This document shows positions 19,938 to 28,583 of a stretch of DNA of 64,000 bases, piece after piece. Positions within the stretch are counted from its first letter, which is position 1. Each line of letters starts with the position of its first letter. The translations under genes were made by a program, and so were the position numbers. A model generated the notes under the pieces. The model did not search any database and was not told the DNA's origin. It saw nothing but the letters and a program-made list of their open reading frames with translations. The DNA is from an uncultured Tenacibaculum sp. (GTDB taxonomy: Bacteria > Bacteroidota > Bacteroidia > Flavobacteriales > Flavobacteriaceae): assembly GCA_947501615.1 (NCBI GenBank), contig CANMWK010000004.1, positions 62,001-126,000 on the forward strand, in the 5' to 3' direction.

Positions 19938-21128
19938 TTATGCGAAAATTTCATCCATAGCTTGTGTAAAAAGCTTCATTTCATCCATAGTTCCAATACT
20001 CACTCTACACCAATTTTTATCCCAAAATTTGAATGCTCTTACACCTACTTGTTTAGCATAAATCTTTTCTAAAAATTGTTTACCATCTAAAGGAATTTCA
20101 AAAATCACAAAATTTGTTTCTGAGGGCATAAATGAATATTTTTTTTCTTTTAAATAACTGATTGTATAGTTTCTAGCTTCAATGATTTTATCCTTACACA
20201 TTGCTAAAAACTCCTTTTCTTGTAAGCTTTTAGTAGCAGCCATAATTGAAGGACCTGTTATCCCCATACCTCCTCTTGTGATTTCTTGAATTTGGTGTAC
20301 CAATTCTTTGCTTCCTAACATGTAACCAATTCGCAAACCTGCCATTCCATAAATTTTAGAGAATGTTCTGGCTACAATTACATTTTTACCTTCGCTTACC
20401 AGACTAACCATACTGTCTTTTAATCCATTTTTAGAAAGCTCAATGTAAGCTTCATCAACAAAAACTGGTACTTTTTCTGAAACTCTACTACAAAAATCTT
20501 TTAATTTTTTTGCATCTGTTATTGTGCCTGTTGGGTTATTTGGATTACAGATATATACTAATTTAGTATTTGCATCAATACCTGCTTCCATAGCATCTAA
20601 GTCATGTTGAAAATCGTCTTTTAATTGATATGATTTCCATGTACCTCCTACAGATTTTGACACATTAATTAAAGACATATAACTTGGGTCGGCACTAATT
20701 ACGTCTCCTCCTTTTTGAAACAATACCATGGCTACTTTTTCTAAAATATCTGACGAACCAGGTCCCATTAAAATTTGCTCTTTAGTTACCTTTTCTTTTT
20801 GAGCAATATTCTCCATTAAATTGAACAATGTTTTCCATGCATATCTATTTCCCTTAAATACTTCTTCTTGAAATGCTTTAGCAGCCATTGGTGGTGGGCC
20901 ATATGGATTTTCATTGGCACGTAAAATTGCCATTAACTGTTGTTCTTTATATACTGGTGGTGTGAATTCATTAAAGACGTTTGACTCATGGAATAAGAAA
21001 GTGCTATTATTCGATTGAGCTTTATCTACAGCCAAGGACCAAACATCGCTTGGCATTAATGTTATTGCGGCTAATGATAATGTTCCTTTTTTTAACCAAT
21101 CACGTCTACTTATAGCTGTTGTTTTCAT
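19938..21128 (-). CDS. Tat-exported HisC-like PLP aminotransferase
   Basis: A 396-aa class I/II aminotransferase related to histidinol-phosphate aminotransferase. It carries ANENPYGPPPMA, the asparagine segment YICNPNNPTGT, FVDEAYIEL, and the PLP lysine in ARTFSKIYGMAGLRIGYMLG. The N terminus (TTAISRRDWLKKGTLSLAAI) is a twin-arginine export signal, so the folded, cofactor-loaded enzyme should reach the periplasm. That is unusual for a biosynthetic HisC and argues for a catabolic or cell-surface role. It is followed at 3 nt by the AEC transporter gene. Confidence 0.88.
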   Translation of the reverse strand: MKTTAISRRDWLKKGTLSLAAITLMPSDVWSLAVDKAQSNNSTFLFHESNVFNEFTPPVYKEQQLMAILRANENPYGPPPMAAKAFQEEVFKGNRYAWKTLFNLMENIAQKEKVTKEQILMGPGSSDILEKVAMVLFQKGGDVISADPSYMSLINVSKSVGGTWKSYQLKDDFQHDLDAMEAGIDANTKLVYICNPNNPTGTITDAKKLKDFCSRVSEKVPVFVDEAYIELSKNGLKDSMVSLVSEGKNVIVARTFSKIYGMAGLRIGYMLGSKELVHQIQEITRGGMGITGPSIMAATKSLQEKEFLAMCKDKIIEARNYTISYLKEKKYSFMPSETNFVIFEIPLDGKQFLEKIYAKQVGVRAFKFWDKNWCRVSIGTMDEMKLFTQAMDEIFA

Positions 21129-21260
21129 ATTTATTTGGATTAATATTGGTGGCTATAAGTTATGTAGATTAATCAAAAAAAACTATGGTAATAATTTAAA
21201 AATGAAGTACTTAAAATACGAATCATAAAAAATGAAGTTTGTTTTTTTATGAAGTTAATA

Positions 21261-21363
21261 AATGAACTACCCGATGCAAGCAAGCGAGGTATCTAATTGA
21301 AAATTTCATAACTTTCTACACAAGTATTGGGGAATTAAACCCTTGGCTATCGCCCTGTGATTA
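21261..21363. repeat. About 103-bp interspersed repeat, copy A
   Basis: It runs from AATGAACTACCCGATGCAAG to CGCCCTGTGATTA, and is about 85% identical by eye to 44612-44715. A shorter reversed relative is at 30611-30656. No frame, target duplication or transposase is seen. The element holds internal near-repeats (GATGCAAGC and GATACAAGT). Confidence 0.85.
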
Positions 21364-21369
21364 AAAAAA

Positions 21370-21993
21370 TCACTGTGCTATTCTTTTTCTCATTTCTGAA
21401 GCCAAAAAAGAATTCATCCCTCCTTTTTTTTCAAGCTCAGCAATTACATTTAAATAACTTTCTTGATCTAAACCTTGACTCAACTTGAATACTGTATCTA
21501 AGTGCTCAATCTTAATTTCAAATCCAGTAATGTATGACATCCATTTATTGGTATAATTTTCAGGTAAATTATCGTATATAGTTGGTGAATTCTCATTTCC
21601 ATTTTCATGAAGTAATGTAAATGATTTCATTAATGACACCAATTTTTCTCCTTCAAAAAAAGATATCTTTCCTTCTGCATGAACACTCATGTAATTCCAA
21701 GTAGAACCCTTATTGGAATTTACACACCAAGAAGCACTTACATATGCGTTTGGTCCTGTAAAAACTGACAATACATTTGAGTTTTTCTGAAACGCTTTAC
21801 AATGATCTGTATTCTTCATCATATGTCCAATGATATATAAATCATCTTCTCGCCGTTCTACAAGTACAGGAATTTGAGTTGCAACAGGCTTCCCTACTTC
21901 ATTTACTCCTGTTATTTGAACAAAAGGATATGCTGAAATAAAACCTAGAATTTCTTGTTCGTTTTTAGCTTTATAATTGGGTACGTTGTACAT
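21370..21993 (-). CDS. FMN-binding negative regulator (PaiB-like)
   Basis: 207 aa, starting MYNVPNYKAK. Motifs are YPFVQITGVNEVGKPVATQI, HMMKNTDHCKAF, VFTGPNAYVSASWCVNSN and WNYMSVHAEGKISF, matching the PaiB/split-barrel flavin family. Members bind FMN or haem-like cofactors; some were named as negative regulators of sporulation in Bacillus, but a redox role is as likely. It is monocistronic, after an AT-rich gap. Confidence 0.88.
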   Translation of the reverse strand: MYNVPNYKAKNEQEILGFISAYPFVQITGVNEVGKPVATQIPVLVERREDDLYIIGHMMKNTDHCKAFQKNSNVLSVFTGPNAYVSASWCVNSNKGSTWNYMSVHAEGKISFFEGEKLVSLMKSFTLLHENGNENSPTIYDNLPENYTNKWMSYITGFEIKIEHLDTVFKLSQGLDQESYLNVIAELEKKGGMNSFLASEMRKRIAQ

Positions 21994-22034
21994 AATATTT
22001 ACATCTTCATTGTAATTTATCTATAATAACTAAA

Positions 22035-22065
22035 AAAATCGTTCTCTTAGTACAAGAACGATTTT
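22035..22065 (-). terminator. Terminator of the HopJ-like gene
   Basis: AAAATCGTTCT-type stem of about 10 bp with T-rich flank on the minus strand, 24 nt after the stop at 22089. Confidence 0.75.
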
Positions 22066-22088
22066 CTTTAGTTGTCTTCTAAATATTT

Positions 22089-22433
22089 TTAGTTTTTCCT
22101 CACTAACGTTTCATTCTCAAAACTTAACCCTTCAAAACCTGTATTCATAAAGTTTCTGATATTTTGATGTCCAGTTCCGTTAGGTTCATTAACAACCTCA
22201 GCATAATATTGTCCGAAACACGCCAACGTTTCTTCTTTGGTTAACTCTTGTTGAATTGCAAATGAAAATACTTTACATGAACCTTGATTTTGAGAAACTT
22301 CATTCTCTAACACTCCATTTTTAAATGCTGACGGTGTGAACTCGTAATTATTTTCTATAATAGCTATAGTCTCAGAAAAATCAATGTTTTCTGGATTATC
22401 TTGAAGTCTGTTTTTAAACTGTTGTATTGTCAT
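22089..22433 (-). CDS. HopJ family protein
   Basis: A 114-aa small cytoplasmic protein whose sequence (IAIIENNYEFTPSAFKNG, then GSCKVFSFAIQQELTKEETL and CFGQYYAEV) matches the HopJ type III effector family. The family name comes from a Pseudomonas effector, but it is widespread in free-living bacteria without type III secretion, and its function here is unknown. It starts 29 nt after the kelch gene stop, probably in one operon. Confidence 0.85.
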   Translation of the reverse strand: MTIQQFKNRLQDNPENIDFSETIAIIENNYEFTPSAFKNGVLENEVSQNQGSCKVFSFAIQQELTKEETLACFGQYYAEVVNEPNGTGHQNIRNFMNTGFEGLSFENETLVRKN

Positions 22434-22462
22434 TGATTGTATTTTAAGGAACGTAAAACTAA

Positions 22463-23794
22463 TTAAAATACTTTATATTTTGTAGTATCGAATTCTTCTA
22501 AATCTATACTAAATAATCCTTTGGATACTTTTTTTTCTGAAGACGTTCTTTCAAAACCTCCAAGAATATATAATTTATCATTAAACACAAACATTTCAGA
22601 AGATTGATAAGGAAGACCTACTTTGTATTCTTTCAAATCATTACTAATAGTATCGTATATATACAGTCTGTTTTCATTGAACACAAAAATAGTATGATCT
22701 CTATGTTTAACCGTTGCATTTTTAATACGTACTGGTAATTTTTTTTCAATTTTCCATGTTCCTTTCTTTAAGTTAAAAGAAGTAATAGTACTTAACTCAT
22801 TATTATTAAAACCACCTATTGAATAAAGTTTGTTATTCACCACAACACATGTTGTTTCTTTAGGATCTGGAAGTTTTCCGATAGAGAACCATTTGTTTTC
22901 GCTAGTATTATACAGTTTCACATCATTAGAAAAACGCTTTCTGTTTTTCTTTTTACTCTTTGTTGATCCTCCAACTAGTATAACTGCATCTTCTACATTT
23001 GCAACACCAGAATTCACAGCTTTATGAGCACTTTCTATAGTTTTTTCTAATGTGTTTGTTTTTAAATTGAAGACTTCAACTGTACCATCTAGATATGTTC
23101 TTGTTTTATTTTTCGATAATCTTATACCTCCAAACAAAAACACCTTATCTTCTACACGAACGGCTTTATGATACGCTCTTTTCATTAAACCTAAACTGGA
23201 TATGCTCCAAACTTTTTTTGCTATATCATAAACATATAATTTGTTATTATATTCTATAATATTGTTATTATGGTACCTCCTAGTTTCGTTCAAAAAATGC
23301 CCAAAAGTACCACCTAAACTTCCTCTCATTTGCATTGCTTCTAATGCTTTTAAATGCTTATTTGTAAGATTAGATGACTCTCCTCCAAAAACATAAATTT
23401 TCCCTTCATACAAAACTGAAGCAAAGCCATAAACTCCTTTTTCCATTGGAGGTAATGTTTCATACTCTATTCCTCTTTTTCTATTTTTAGAAATAAGAAT
23501 TTCTTCTAAAACATTTTCTTTTTGAGTTAACAACAATGTGTGTTGTTTTTTAGTTTTCAGAAATACTTCTTTTGCTATATATTGTAAATGGGAGAAATAA
23601 TAGATGCCTTCTTTAAAATTTTCGATACGAATTTTCCCTTCCTCATCAGATACGTAGACCTTATTATCCGTTTTAACATGAACACCATCAATAGGTGTTT
23701 GAGTTTTAGTATCTAAAATAGTTAAAACTACATTTTGACTGAAAGCAATACCATTGAATAGCAATAGTATACTTGTAAGTATTAGTTTTTTCAT
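22463..23794 (-). CDS. Exported kelch-repeat protein with carboxypeptidase-regulatory domain
   Basis: About 443 aa from ATG at 23794 (MKKLILTSILLL), preferred because it starts the signal peptide. Residues about 20-95 form a CarboxypepD_reg-like beta domain (VVLTILDTKTQTPIDGVHVK). About 105-430 is a kelch beta-propeller with repeated blades: YGFASVLYEGKIYVFGGESS, HKAVRVEDKVFLFGGI, CVVVNNKLYSIGGFNNNELS, MFVFNDKLYILGGFERTS. It has no C-terminal type IX sorting motif that I recognise. Likely a periplasmic or surface binding protein; no catalytic site is visible. Confidence 0.82.
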   Translation of the reverse strand: MKKLILTSILLLFNGIAFSQNVVLTILDTKTQTPIDGVHVKTDNKVYVSDEEGKIRIENFKEGIYYFSHLQYIAKEVFLKTKKQHTLLLTQKENVLEEILISKNRKRGIEYETLPPMEKGVYGFASVLYEGKIYVFGGESSNLTNKHLKALEAMQMRGSLGGTFGHFLNETRRYHNNNIIEYNNKLYVYDIAKKVWSISSLGLMKRAYHKAVRVEDKVFLFGGIRLSKNKTRTYLDGTVEVFNLKTNTLEKTIESAHKAVNSGVANVEDAVILVGGSTKSKKKNRKRFSNDVKLYNTSENKWFSIGKLPDPKETTCVVVNNKLYSIGGFNNNELSTITSFNLKKGTWKIEKKLPVRIKNATVKHRDHTIFVFNENRLYIYDTISNDLKEYKVGLPYQSSEMFVFNDKLYILGGFERTSSEKKVSKGLFSIDLEEFDTTKYKVF

Positions 23795-23909
23795 CTGGTC
23801 GAATTTTAGCAATTAAATTACATACTAAAAATAGTGCTTTTTACACCAAAAAAACTTAAAGTAATATTAAGTTTTCGTATGAAAAAGAAAAAATATTTAT
23901 GTGTTTTAA

Positions 23910-23940
23910 GACCTCACAGGTTTTTAAAACCTGTGAGGTC
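23910..23940. repeat. REP-like palindrome
   Basis: GACCTCACAGGTTTT, one T, then its exact reverse complement. I recall near-identical hairpins scattered between genes in many Flavobacteriia, but cannot search here. It may also terminate transcription. Confidence 0.75.
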
Positions 23941-23964
23941 TATCTTTTTTATTAACCTAAACTC

Positions 23965-24064
23965 GCGTTAGGGATTGTAACGGCATCCTTTTTATTACAA
24001 TTTCTGATAGATAGAAATTGTAATAAAAAGATATAGTGGAAAGCCCGACCCTTTGGGGTAACGC
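23965..24064. repeat. REP/BIME-like structured element
   Basis: An 18-bp perfect stem (23988-24005 with 24013-24030) sits inside an outer pairing of GCGTTA (23965-23970) with TAACGC (24059-24064). Between them lie GGGATTGTAACGGCATCC and AGTGGAAAGCCCGACCC. The combination resembles a common flavobacterial interspersed palindrome. Whether it works as RNA or as a mobile DNA element is not known to me. Confidence 0.7.
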
Positions 24065-24227
24065 CCAAAATATTTACATATCTTTCAATAACCAGGTTAC
24101 TTCACTCTCCTTAGATAAACTCAGGAATCGTTCGTAATGACTCAAAACATTACACTTTATAACTTTTACACTTTCCTCTTTTAAACTTTTTGATCCTGAA
24201 TTAAATTCAGGATATAACTTTTATAGT

Positions 24228-24235
24228 TAAATTTG
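24228..24235 (+). promoter_or_regulatory. -7 box for aspS
   Basis: TAAATTTG, 21 nt before the ATG at 24256, with the same sequence and spacing as the pheS box. Confidence 0.55.
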
Positions 24236-24255
24236 CGCATCTAAAATTATCAAAA

Positions 24256-26019
24256 ATGTACAGATCGCATTCTTGTGGTGAATTAAGAGCATCGCATATT
24301 AATACTGAAGTTACCCTTGCTGGATGGGTGCAAAAATCAAGAGATAAAGGTTTTATGATTTGGGTCGATTTACGAGACCGTTATGGAATTACACAGTTGA
24401 TTTTTGATGAGGAAAGAACTTCAAAAGATCTTATTGAAAAAGCAAAAACGTTAGGTAGAGAATTTGTGATTCAGGTAAAAGGAACGGTAATCGAAAGAGC
24501 TTCTAAGAATCCGAACTTAGCAACTGGAGATATCGAGGTGTTGGTTTCTGAATTAACGATCTTAAACGATGCAAAATTACCTCCATTTACGATTGAAGAT
24601 GAAACTGATGGTGGAGAAGATATTCGTATGAAATATCGTTATTTAGATATTCGACGTAATCCTGTTAAAAACAGTTTATTATTCCGTCATAAAGTATCGA
24701 TGGAAGTACGTAAATATTTATCTGACAAAGGGTTTATTGATGTAGAAACTCCATATTTAATTAAATCTACACCAGAAGGAGCACGTGATTTCTTAGTACC
24801 TTCTCGTATGAATGCTGGTCAGTTTTACGCCTTACCACAATCGCCACAAACGTTTAAGCAATTATTAATGGTTGGTGGAATTGATAAATACTTCCAAATC
24901 GTAAAGTGTTTTAGAGACGAAGATTTACGTGCTGATCGTCAGCCAGAATTTACACAAATAGACTGCGAAATGTCGTTTGTAGAACAAGAAGATATTTTGG
25001 AGGTTTTTGAAGGAATGACACGTCATTTGTTAAAAGAGATTAATGGAGTAGAAGTTGATAAATTCCCAAGAATGTTGTTTGATGATGCCATGCGTTTATA
25101 CGGAAATGACAAACCAGATATCCGTTTCGGAATGCAGTTTGGTGAATTAAATGAAGTTGCTCAACATAAAGATTTTAAAGTATTTAATAGTGCTGAATTA
25201 GTTGTAGGAATTGCTATTCCTGGAGGTGCTGCTTATACTCGTAAAGAAATTGATAAATTAATCGACTGGGTAAAGCGTCCGCAAGTTGGTGCTTTAGGAA
25301 TGGTATATGTTAAATGTAACGAAGATGGAAGCTTTAAATCTTCTGTAGATAAGTTTTACGATCAGGAAGATTTAGCGAAATGGGCTGAAGTTACTGGAGC
25401 GAAACCGGGTGATTTAATTTGTGTGTTATCTGGAGCTACAAATAAGGTTCGTGGACAATTAAGTGCCTTACGTATGGAAATGGCTGAGCGTTTAGGTTTA
25501 CGTAAGCCTGATGAATTTGCTCCATTATGGGTGATTGATTTCCCATTATTAGAATTGGATGAAGAAACTGGACATTATCATGCCATGCACCACCCGTTTA
25601 CTTCTCCAAAACCTGGTCAGATCGAATTATTAGATACAGATCCAGGAGCTGTAAAAGCAAATGCTTATGATTTAGTGTTAAACGGAAATGAAATCGGAGG
25701 TGGATCTATTCGTATTCACGATAAAGAAACACAAGCGATTATGTTTAAGCATTTAGGATTTACTGAGGAAGAAGCAAAAGCTCAGTTTGGTTTCCTAATG
25801 GATGCTTTTGAATATGGAGCACCACCACATGGAGGTTTAGCTTTTGGTTTAGATCGTTTGGTTGCTATTTTAGGCGGACAAGAAACGATTCGTGATTTCA
25901 TTGCGTTCCCTAAAAACAATTCTGGTAGAGATGTGATGATCGACGCACCTGCAACAATTGATAATGAACAATTACAAGAATTGAGTATTAAATTAGATAT
26001 TCAACAAGAAGAAGCATAG
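24256..26019 (+). CDS. aspS: Aspartate-tRNA ligase
   Basis: A 587-aa bacterial-type AspRS. An OB-fold anticodon-binding domain (about 1-110, [20 protein letters not shown]) is followed by the class II core. Motif 2 is [18 protein letters not shown], and motif 3 is [15 protein letters not shown] near the end. The central GAD insertion (about 290-410) marks the bacterial form. It charges tRNA-Asp. It uses more GC-ending codons than the gene that follows, consistent with high expression. Confidence 0.96.
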   Translation: MYRSHSCGELRASHINTEVTLAGWVQKSRDKGFMIWVDLRDRYGITQLIFDEERTSKDLIEKAKTLGREFVIQVKGTVIERASKNPNLATGDIEVLVSELTILNDAKLPPFTIEDETDGGEDIRMKYRYLDIRRNPVKNSLLFRHKVSMEVRKYLSDKGFIDVETPYLIKSTPEGARDFLVPSRMNAGQFYALPQSPQTFKQLLMVGGIDKYFQIVKCFRDEDLRADRQPEFTQIDCEMSFVEQEDILEVFEGMTRHLLKEINGVEVDKFPRMLFDDAMRLYGNDKPDIRFGMQFGELNEVAQHKDFKVFNSAELVVGIAIPGGAAYTRKEIDKLIDWVKRPQVGALGMVYVKCNEDGSFKSSVDKFYDQEDLAKWAEVTGAKPGDLICVLSGATNKVRGQLSALRMEMAERLGLRKPDEFAPLWVIDFPLLELDEETGHYHAMHHPFTSPKPGQIELLDTDPGAVKANAYDLVLNGNEIGGGSIRIHDKETQAIMFKHLGFTEEEAKAQFGFLMDAFEYGAPPHGGLAFGLDRLVAILGGQETIRDFIAFPKNNSGRDVMIDAPATIDNEQLQELSIKLDIQQEEA

Positions 26020-26100
26020 TTTAGAAACTAGATCGCTTCGCTGTAAGAATCAAGAGAAAAGAAAGACTTTATCTTGGTTTTTAAAATCCTGAAAATATAA

Positions 26101-26125
26101 AAAATCCCGCTTAAAGCGGGATTTT
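26101..26125 (+). terminator. Terminator after aspS
   Basis: AAAATCCCGCT pairs perfectly with AGCGGGATTTT and a T run follows. It ends 16 nt before the next start codon, so the following gene needs its own promoter or depends on read-through. Confidence 0.85.
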
Positions 26126-26141
26126 TTAGTACTTTTAGTTC

Positions 26142-27605
26142 ATGAAAGAAGAAATAAAAAAATTTATAATTGATTGGAATAATAATACACACAAGTTAAA
26201 TTCAGAATCATTTTGGGGTGGTAAAACCCCTTTGGATTTAATCATGTTTTGTTTTAAAAATCATAAAAAAATAACATCCGATAAATTACTTTATTCTCTA
26301 ATTTTCGAATCGAATAACTTAAAAAGTGAAATAAGAAAATATAATCAATTTCTTAAAGCTTTAGAGTTTTTCCATCATAACGAACTTTTAAAAGGAAATA
26401 CATCTAAAAGAAATTATAAATATGAAAAAGAAAAAAACTACTCCCTATATGATATAGAATTGCAAAGAGTATTAGATTATACCAATAATACTATTTCTAT
26501 TCCTACAGTAAATCAAAATACAATTGATAAAGCAATAATAAAAAAATTCAACTCTTTTTCCCATTTCGATAGTTCTCATGCATATTCTTTTATTTTTTAT
26601 CAAGCTAAACAATATGACTTTGATTCAAAGAGAATTAACAAATGGTTCTTGTTAAATAAGAAAAGTACGGATGAAAAATGGAGGAATACATTTTTCGAAA
26701 AGTTGCCACTCTTTGTTAGTACTTTCTTCTCTATAGAATCTAAAGGAGAAAAAATTGAATTATGGGTAGAATATTGTTTTATGAATAAAGGATATGAATA
26801 CTTTGAACGTTTTATTGATGTAAATTTAGATAAATTTAATAACTATATTATTGATGTCTATAAGGAAAATCATTATCAAAATTTATTAAAAAAGTATCAT
26901 GAAACATCTAAAATATCTATCGATAGTGAAAAATACAGATTAAAAGAAGTGAAAAGATTAGAATCTTTATTGGGCACTCAACTTCCTCCCTTAGCAAGAT
27001 TTGACGGAAGTGAATCTTGTGACTATTACAGCACATACAATAAGCTAATTAATGGTGATAGAAATTTTGATAAAATGTCTGAAAAAAATTTAGCTGGTAG
27101 AGTAGAAGCAATAACTGATTTTATTATTTATTTAAAAAATCAAAAAATAAATAAATCAAAAAATAAACTTACCAGTGCAGTTTATAACAAGAATTTATTA
27201 CCAATTGAAATATTCGAAAACACTAGAGATTATTTAAAAAAAAACGCAATTCAAATAAATTCTTGTTATCATATCCAAGCTTATGATGCTTGTTCTATTC
27301 TCTTAAGAAAAATAACTGAGATATTGATAATAGAAATATATGAAAAAGAAAAAATAGAACATAAAATTAAAGATCAAGATGGCAACTATGTGCTGTTAAA
27401 AGGACTTATCAATAGATTTACTTCAGAGGAAAGTTTTAAAAATATTTTATCCCGAAATACTAAAGATATCCTACCAAAAATTAAAAGAAATGGAGATTTA
27501 AGTGCTCACAATAGAAAATACATTTCCACTAAACACGACATCGATAAATTAAGTGATGATTTTAGAGTTATTTTTCAAGAGTTAATTAATACTATTTATC
27601 ATTAA
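26142..27605 (+). CDS. Orphan protein with C-terminal HEPN/DUF4145-like motif
   Basis: 487 aa, very rich in Lys, Asn and Ile, with no signal peptide or membrane segment. The N-terminal 300 residues are not recognised. The last ~130 residues are helical: HIQAYDACSILLRKITEILI, then KIKRNGDLSAHNRKYISTKH, a form of the HEPN motif (R449-N450 to H456, Rx6H) as seen in DUF4145 and abortive-infection-type proteins. HEPN domains often are RNases in defence or toxin systems; others are non-catalytic. No antitoxin or partner gene is adjacent. The gene sits alone between a terminator and a lipoprotein-like gene, and its codon use is more AT-biased than aspS. Confidence 0.6.
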   Translation: MKEEIKKFIIDWNNNTHKLNSESFWGGKTPLDLIMFCFKNHKKITSDKLLYSLIFESNNLKSEIRKYNQFLKALEFFHHNELLKGNTSKRNYKYEKEKNYSLYDIELQRVLDYTNNTISIPTVNQNTIDKAIIKKFNSFSHFDSSHAYSFIFYQAKQYDFDSKRINKWFLLNKKSTDEKWRNTFFEKLPLFVSTFFSIESKGEKIELWVEYCFMNKGYEYFERFIDVNLDKFNNYIIDVYKENHYQNLLKKYHETSKISIDSEKYRLKEVKRLESLLGTQLPPLARFDGSESCDYYSTYNKLINGDRNFDKMSEKNLAGRVEAITDFIIYLKNQKINKSKNKLTSAVYNKNLLPIEIFENTRDYLKKNAIQINSCYHIQAYDACSILLRKITEILIIEIYEKEKIEHKIKDQDGNYVLLKGLINRFTSEESFKNILSRNTKDILPKIKRNGDLSAHNRKYISTKHDIDKLSDDFRVIFQELINTIYH

Positions 27606-27688
27606 ATTTTAAATAAATTCATATCTAATATAAGAACCTTAGTACAACATATATTTTTAGTATTTTTATGCTAAACCAATCTATAGTT

Positions 27689-28393
27689 ATGTTTCAAAAA
27701 ACTTTTTTCCTGTTTACTTTATTCATTTCTTTTTTATCTTTTTCTCAAAACATTTCAGGAAAAGAATTATTAGAAAAAGCTATTCAATATCACGATCCAA
27801 ACGGAAATTGGGAAACTTTTAAAGGAATCCTGCATGTTACTATGACAACTCCTAATAATCCGAAAAGAGATAGTAAAATAGAAATTAATCTACCAAATCA
27901 GTTTTTTTCTGTAACAGCAAAACGAGGCGAAAACACAACAAAATACACTGTAGAAAAAGGAGCTTGCAAAATTGCTTTCAATGGTAATGAAAATCCTTCT
28001 GAAACAATTCTTAAAAAACACAAATTGAGTTGTGATAGAGCTAATCTATTTAAAGATTACTATACGTATTTATATGGCCTACCAATGAAGTTAAAAGATA
28101 ATGGAACTATCATTGATGATACAGTTGAAAAGAAAACTTTTAAAGGAAAAGAATATTTGGTTTTAAAAGCTACTTACGATGTTAATGTAGGGAAAGACAC
28201 TTGGTACTTTTATTTTAACCCGAAAACCTACGCTATGGAAGTATATCAATTTTTTAAAGCAACTAAAGATAGCGGCGAATATATTTTACTTTCTGAAGAA
28301 GAAAGTATCAATGGCATAAAAATGCCAAAAGTGAGAGCTTGGTATTACAATAAAAACGATGGCTATTTAGGAACAGATACTTTAACAAAGTAG
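27689..28393 (+). CDS. DUF6503-like exported protein
   Basis: About 234 aa from ATG at 27689 (an earlier ATG at 27668 would add seven residues before the signal peptide). The signal peptide MFQKTFFLFTLFISFLSFSQ is followed by SGKELLEKAIQYHDPNGNW and a long beta-rich domain ending IKMPKVRAWYYNKNDGYLGT. It is a secreted or periplasmic relative of the lipoprotein at 14411-15199. One Cys pair (GACKIAF, LSCDRAN) could form a disulfide. Function unknown. Confidence 0.75.
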   Translation: MFQKTFFLFTLFISFLSFSQNISGKELLEKAIQYHDPNGNWETFKGILHVTMTTPNNPKRDSKIEINLPNQFFSVTAKRGENTTKYTVEKGACKIAFNGNENPSETILKKHKLSCDRANLFKDYYTYLYGLPMKLKDNGTIIDDTVEKKTFKGKEYLVLKATYDVNVGKDTWYFYFNPKTYAMEVYQFFKATKDSGEYILLSEEESINGIKMPKVRAWYYNKNDGYLGTDTLTK

Positions 28394-28406
28394 TTTTAGC
28401 CTTTAA

Positions 28407-28557
28407 AAAAAAGATCTAAAAAGTATCTGAAAACGTCATTCTGAATTTACACGTACTGAACTTGTTTCAGTATTTCAGAACCCCATTATTCTGATTATCA
28501 GTTTGGATGAGAAACTAAAACAAGTTTGACGAAAAATAATCTTTTTAGACCTTTTTT
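28407..28557. repeat. MITE-like palindromic element
   Basis: The ends AAAAAAGATCTAAAAAG (28407-28423) and CTTTTTAGACCTTTTTT (28541-28557) are 16/17 complementary. Inside lie AACGTCATTCTGAATT, the small hairpin CTGAACTTGTTTCAG and a mirrored AACAAGTTTGACG. It fills the gap between two convergent genes and may serve both as a terminator. It resembles a GTCATTCTGA-type repeat I associate with flavobacteria. Confidence 0.7.
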
Positions 28558-28583
28558 AATTCCTCCTACTTATTAAGATATAT

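Larger units (their letters stand above)
23795..24255. other. Intergenic region with REP-like structures and aspS promoter
   Basis: No protein gene. It contains a perfect 15-bp-arm palindrome (23910-23940), a second hairpin inside a larger fold (23965-24064), the small hairpin CCTGAATTAAATTCAGG at about 24195-24211, and the aspS -7 box. The rest is AT-rich with no recognisable feature. Confidence 0.8.

Noticed and set aside
23910..24064. CRISPR array
   Set aside because: The palindromes are single structures without regular spacers or repeated units.
26142..27605. Toxin-antitoxin pair for the HEPN-like gene
   Set aside because: No small second gene (MNT-type or other) is next to it on either side.
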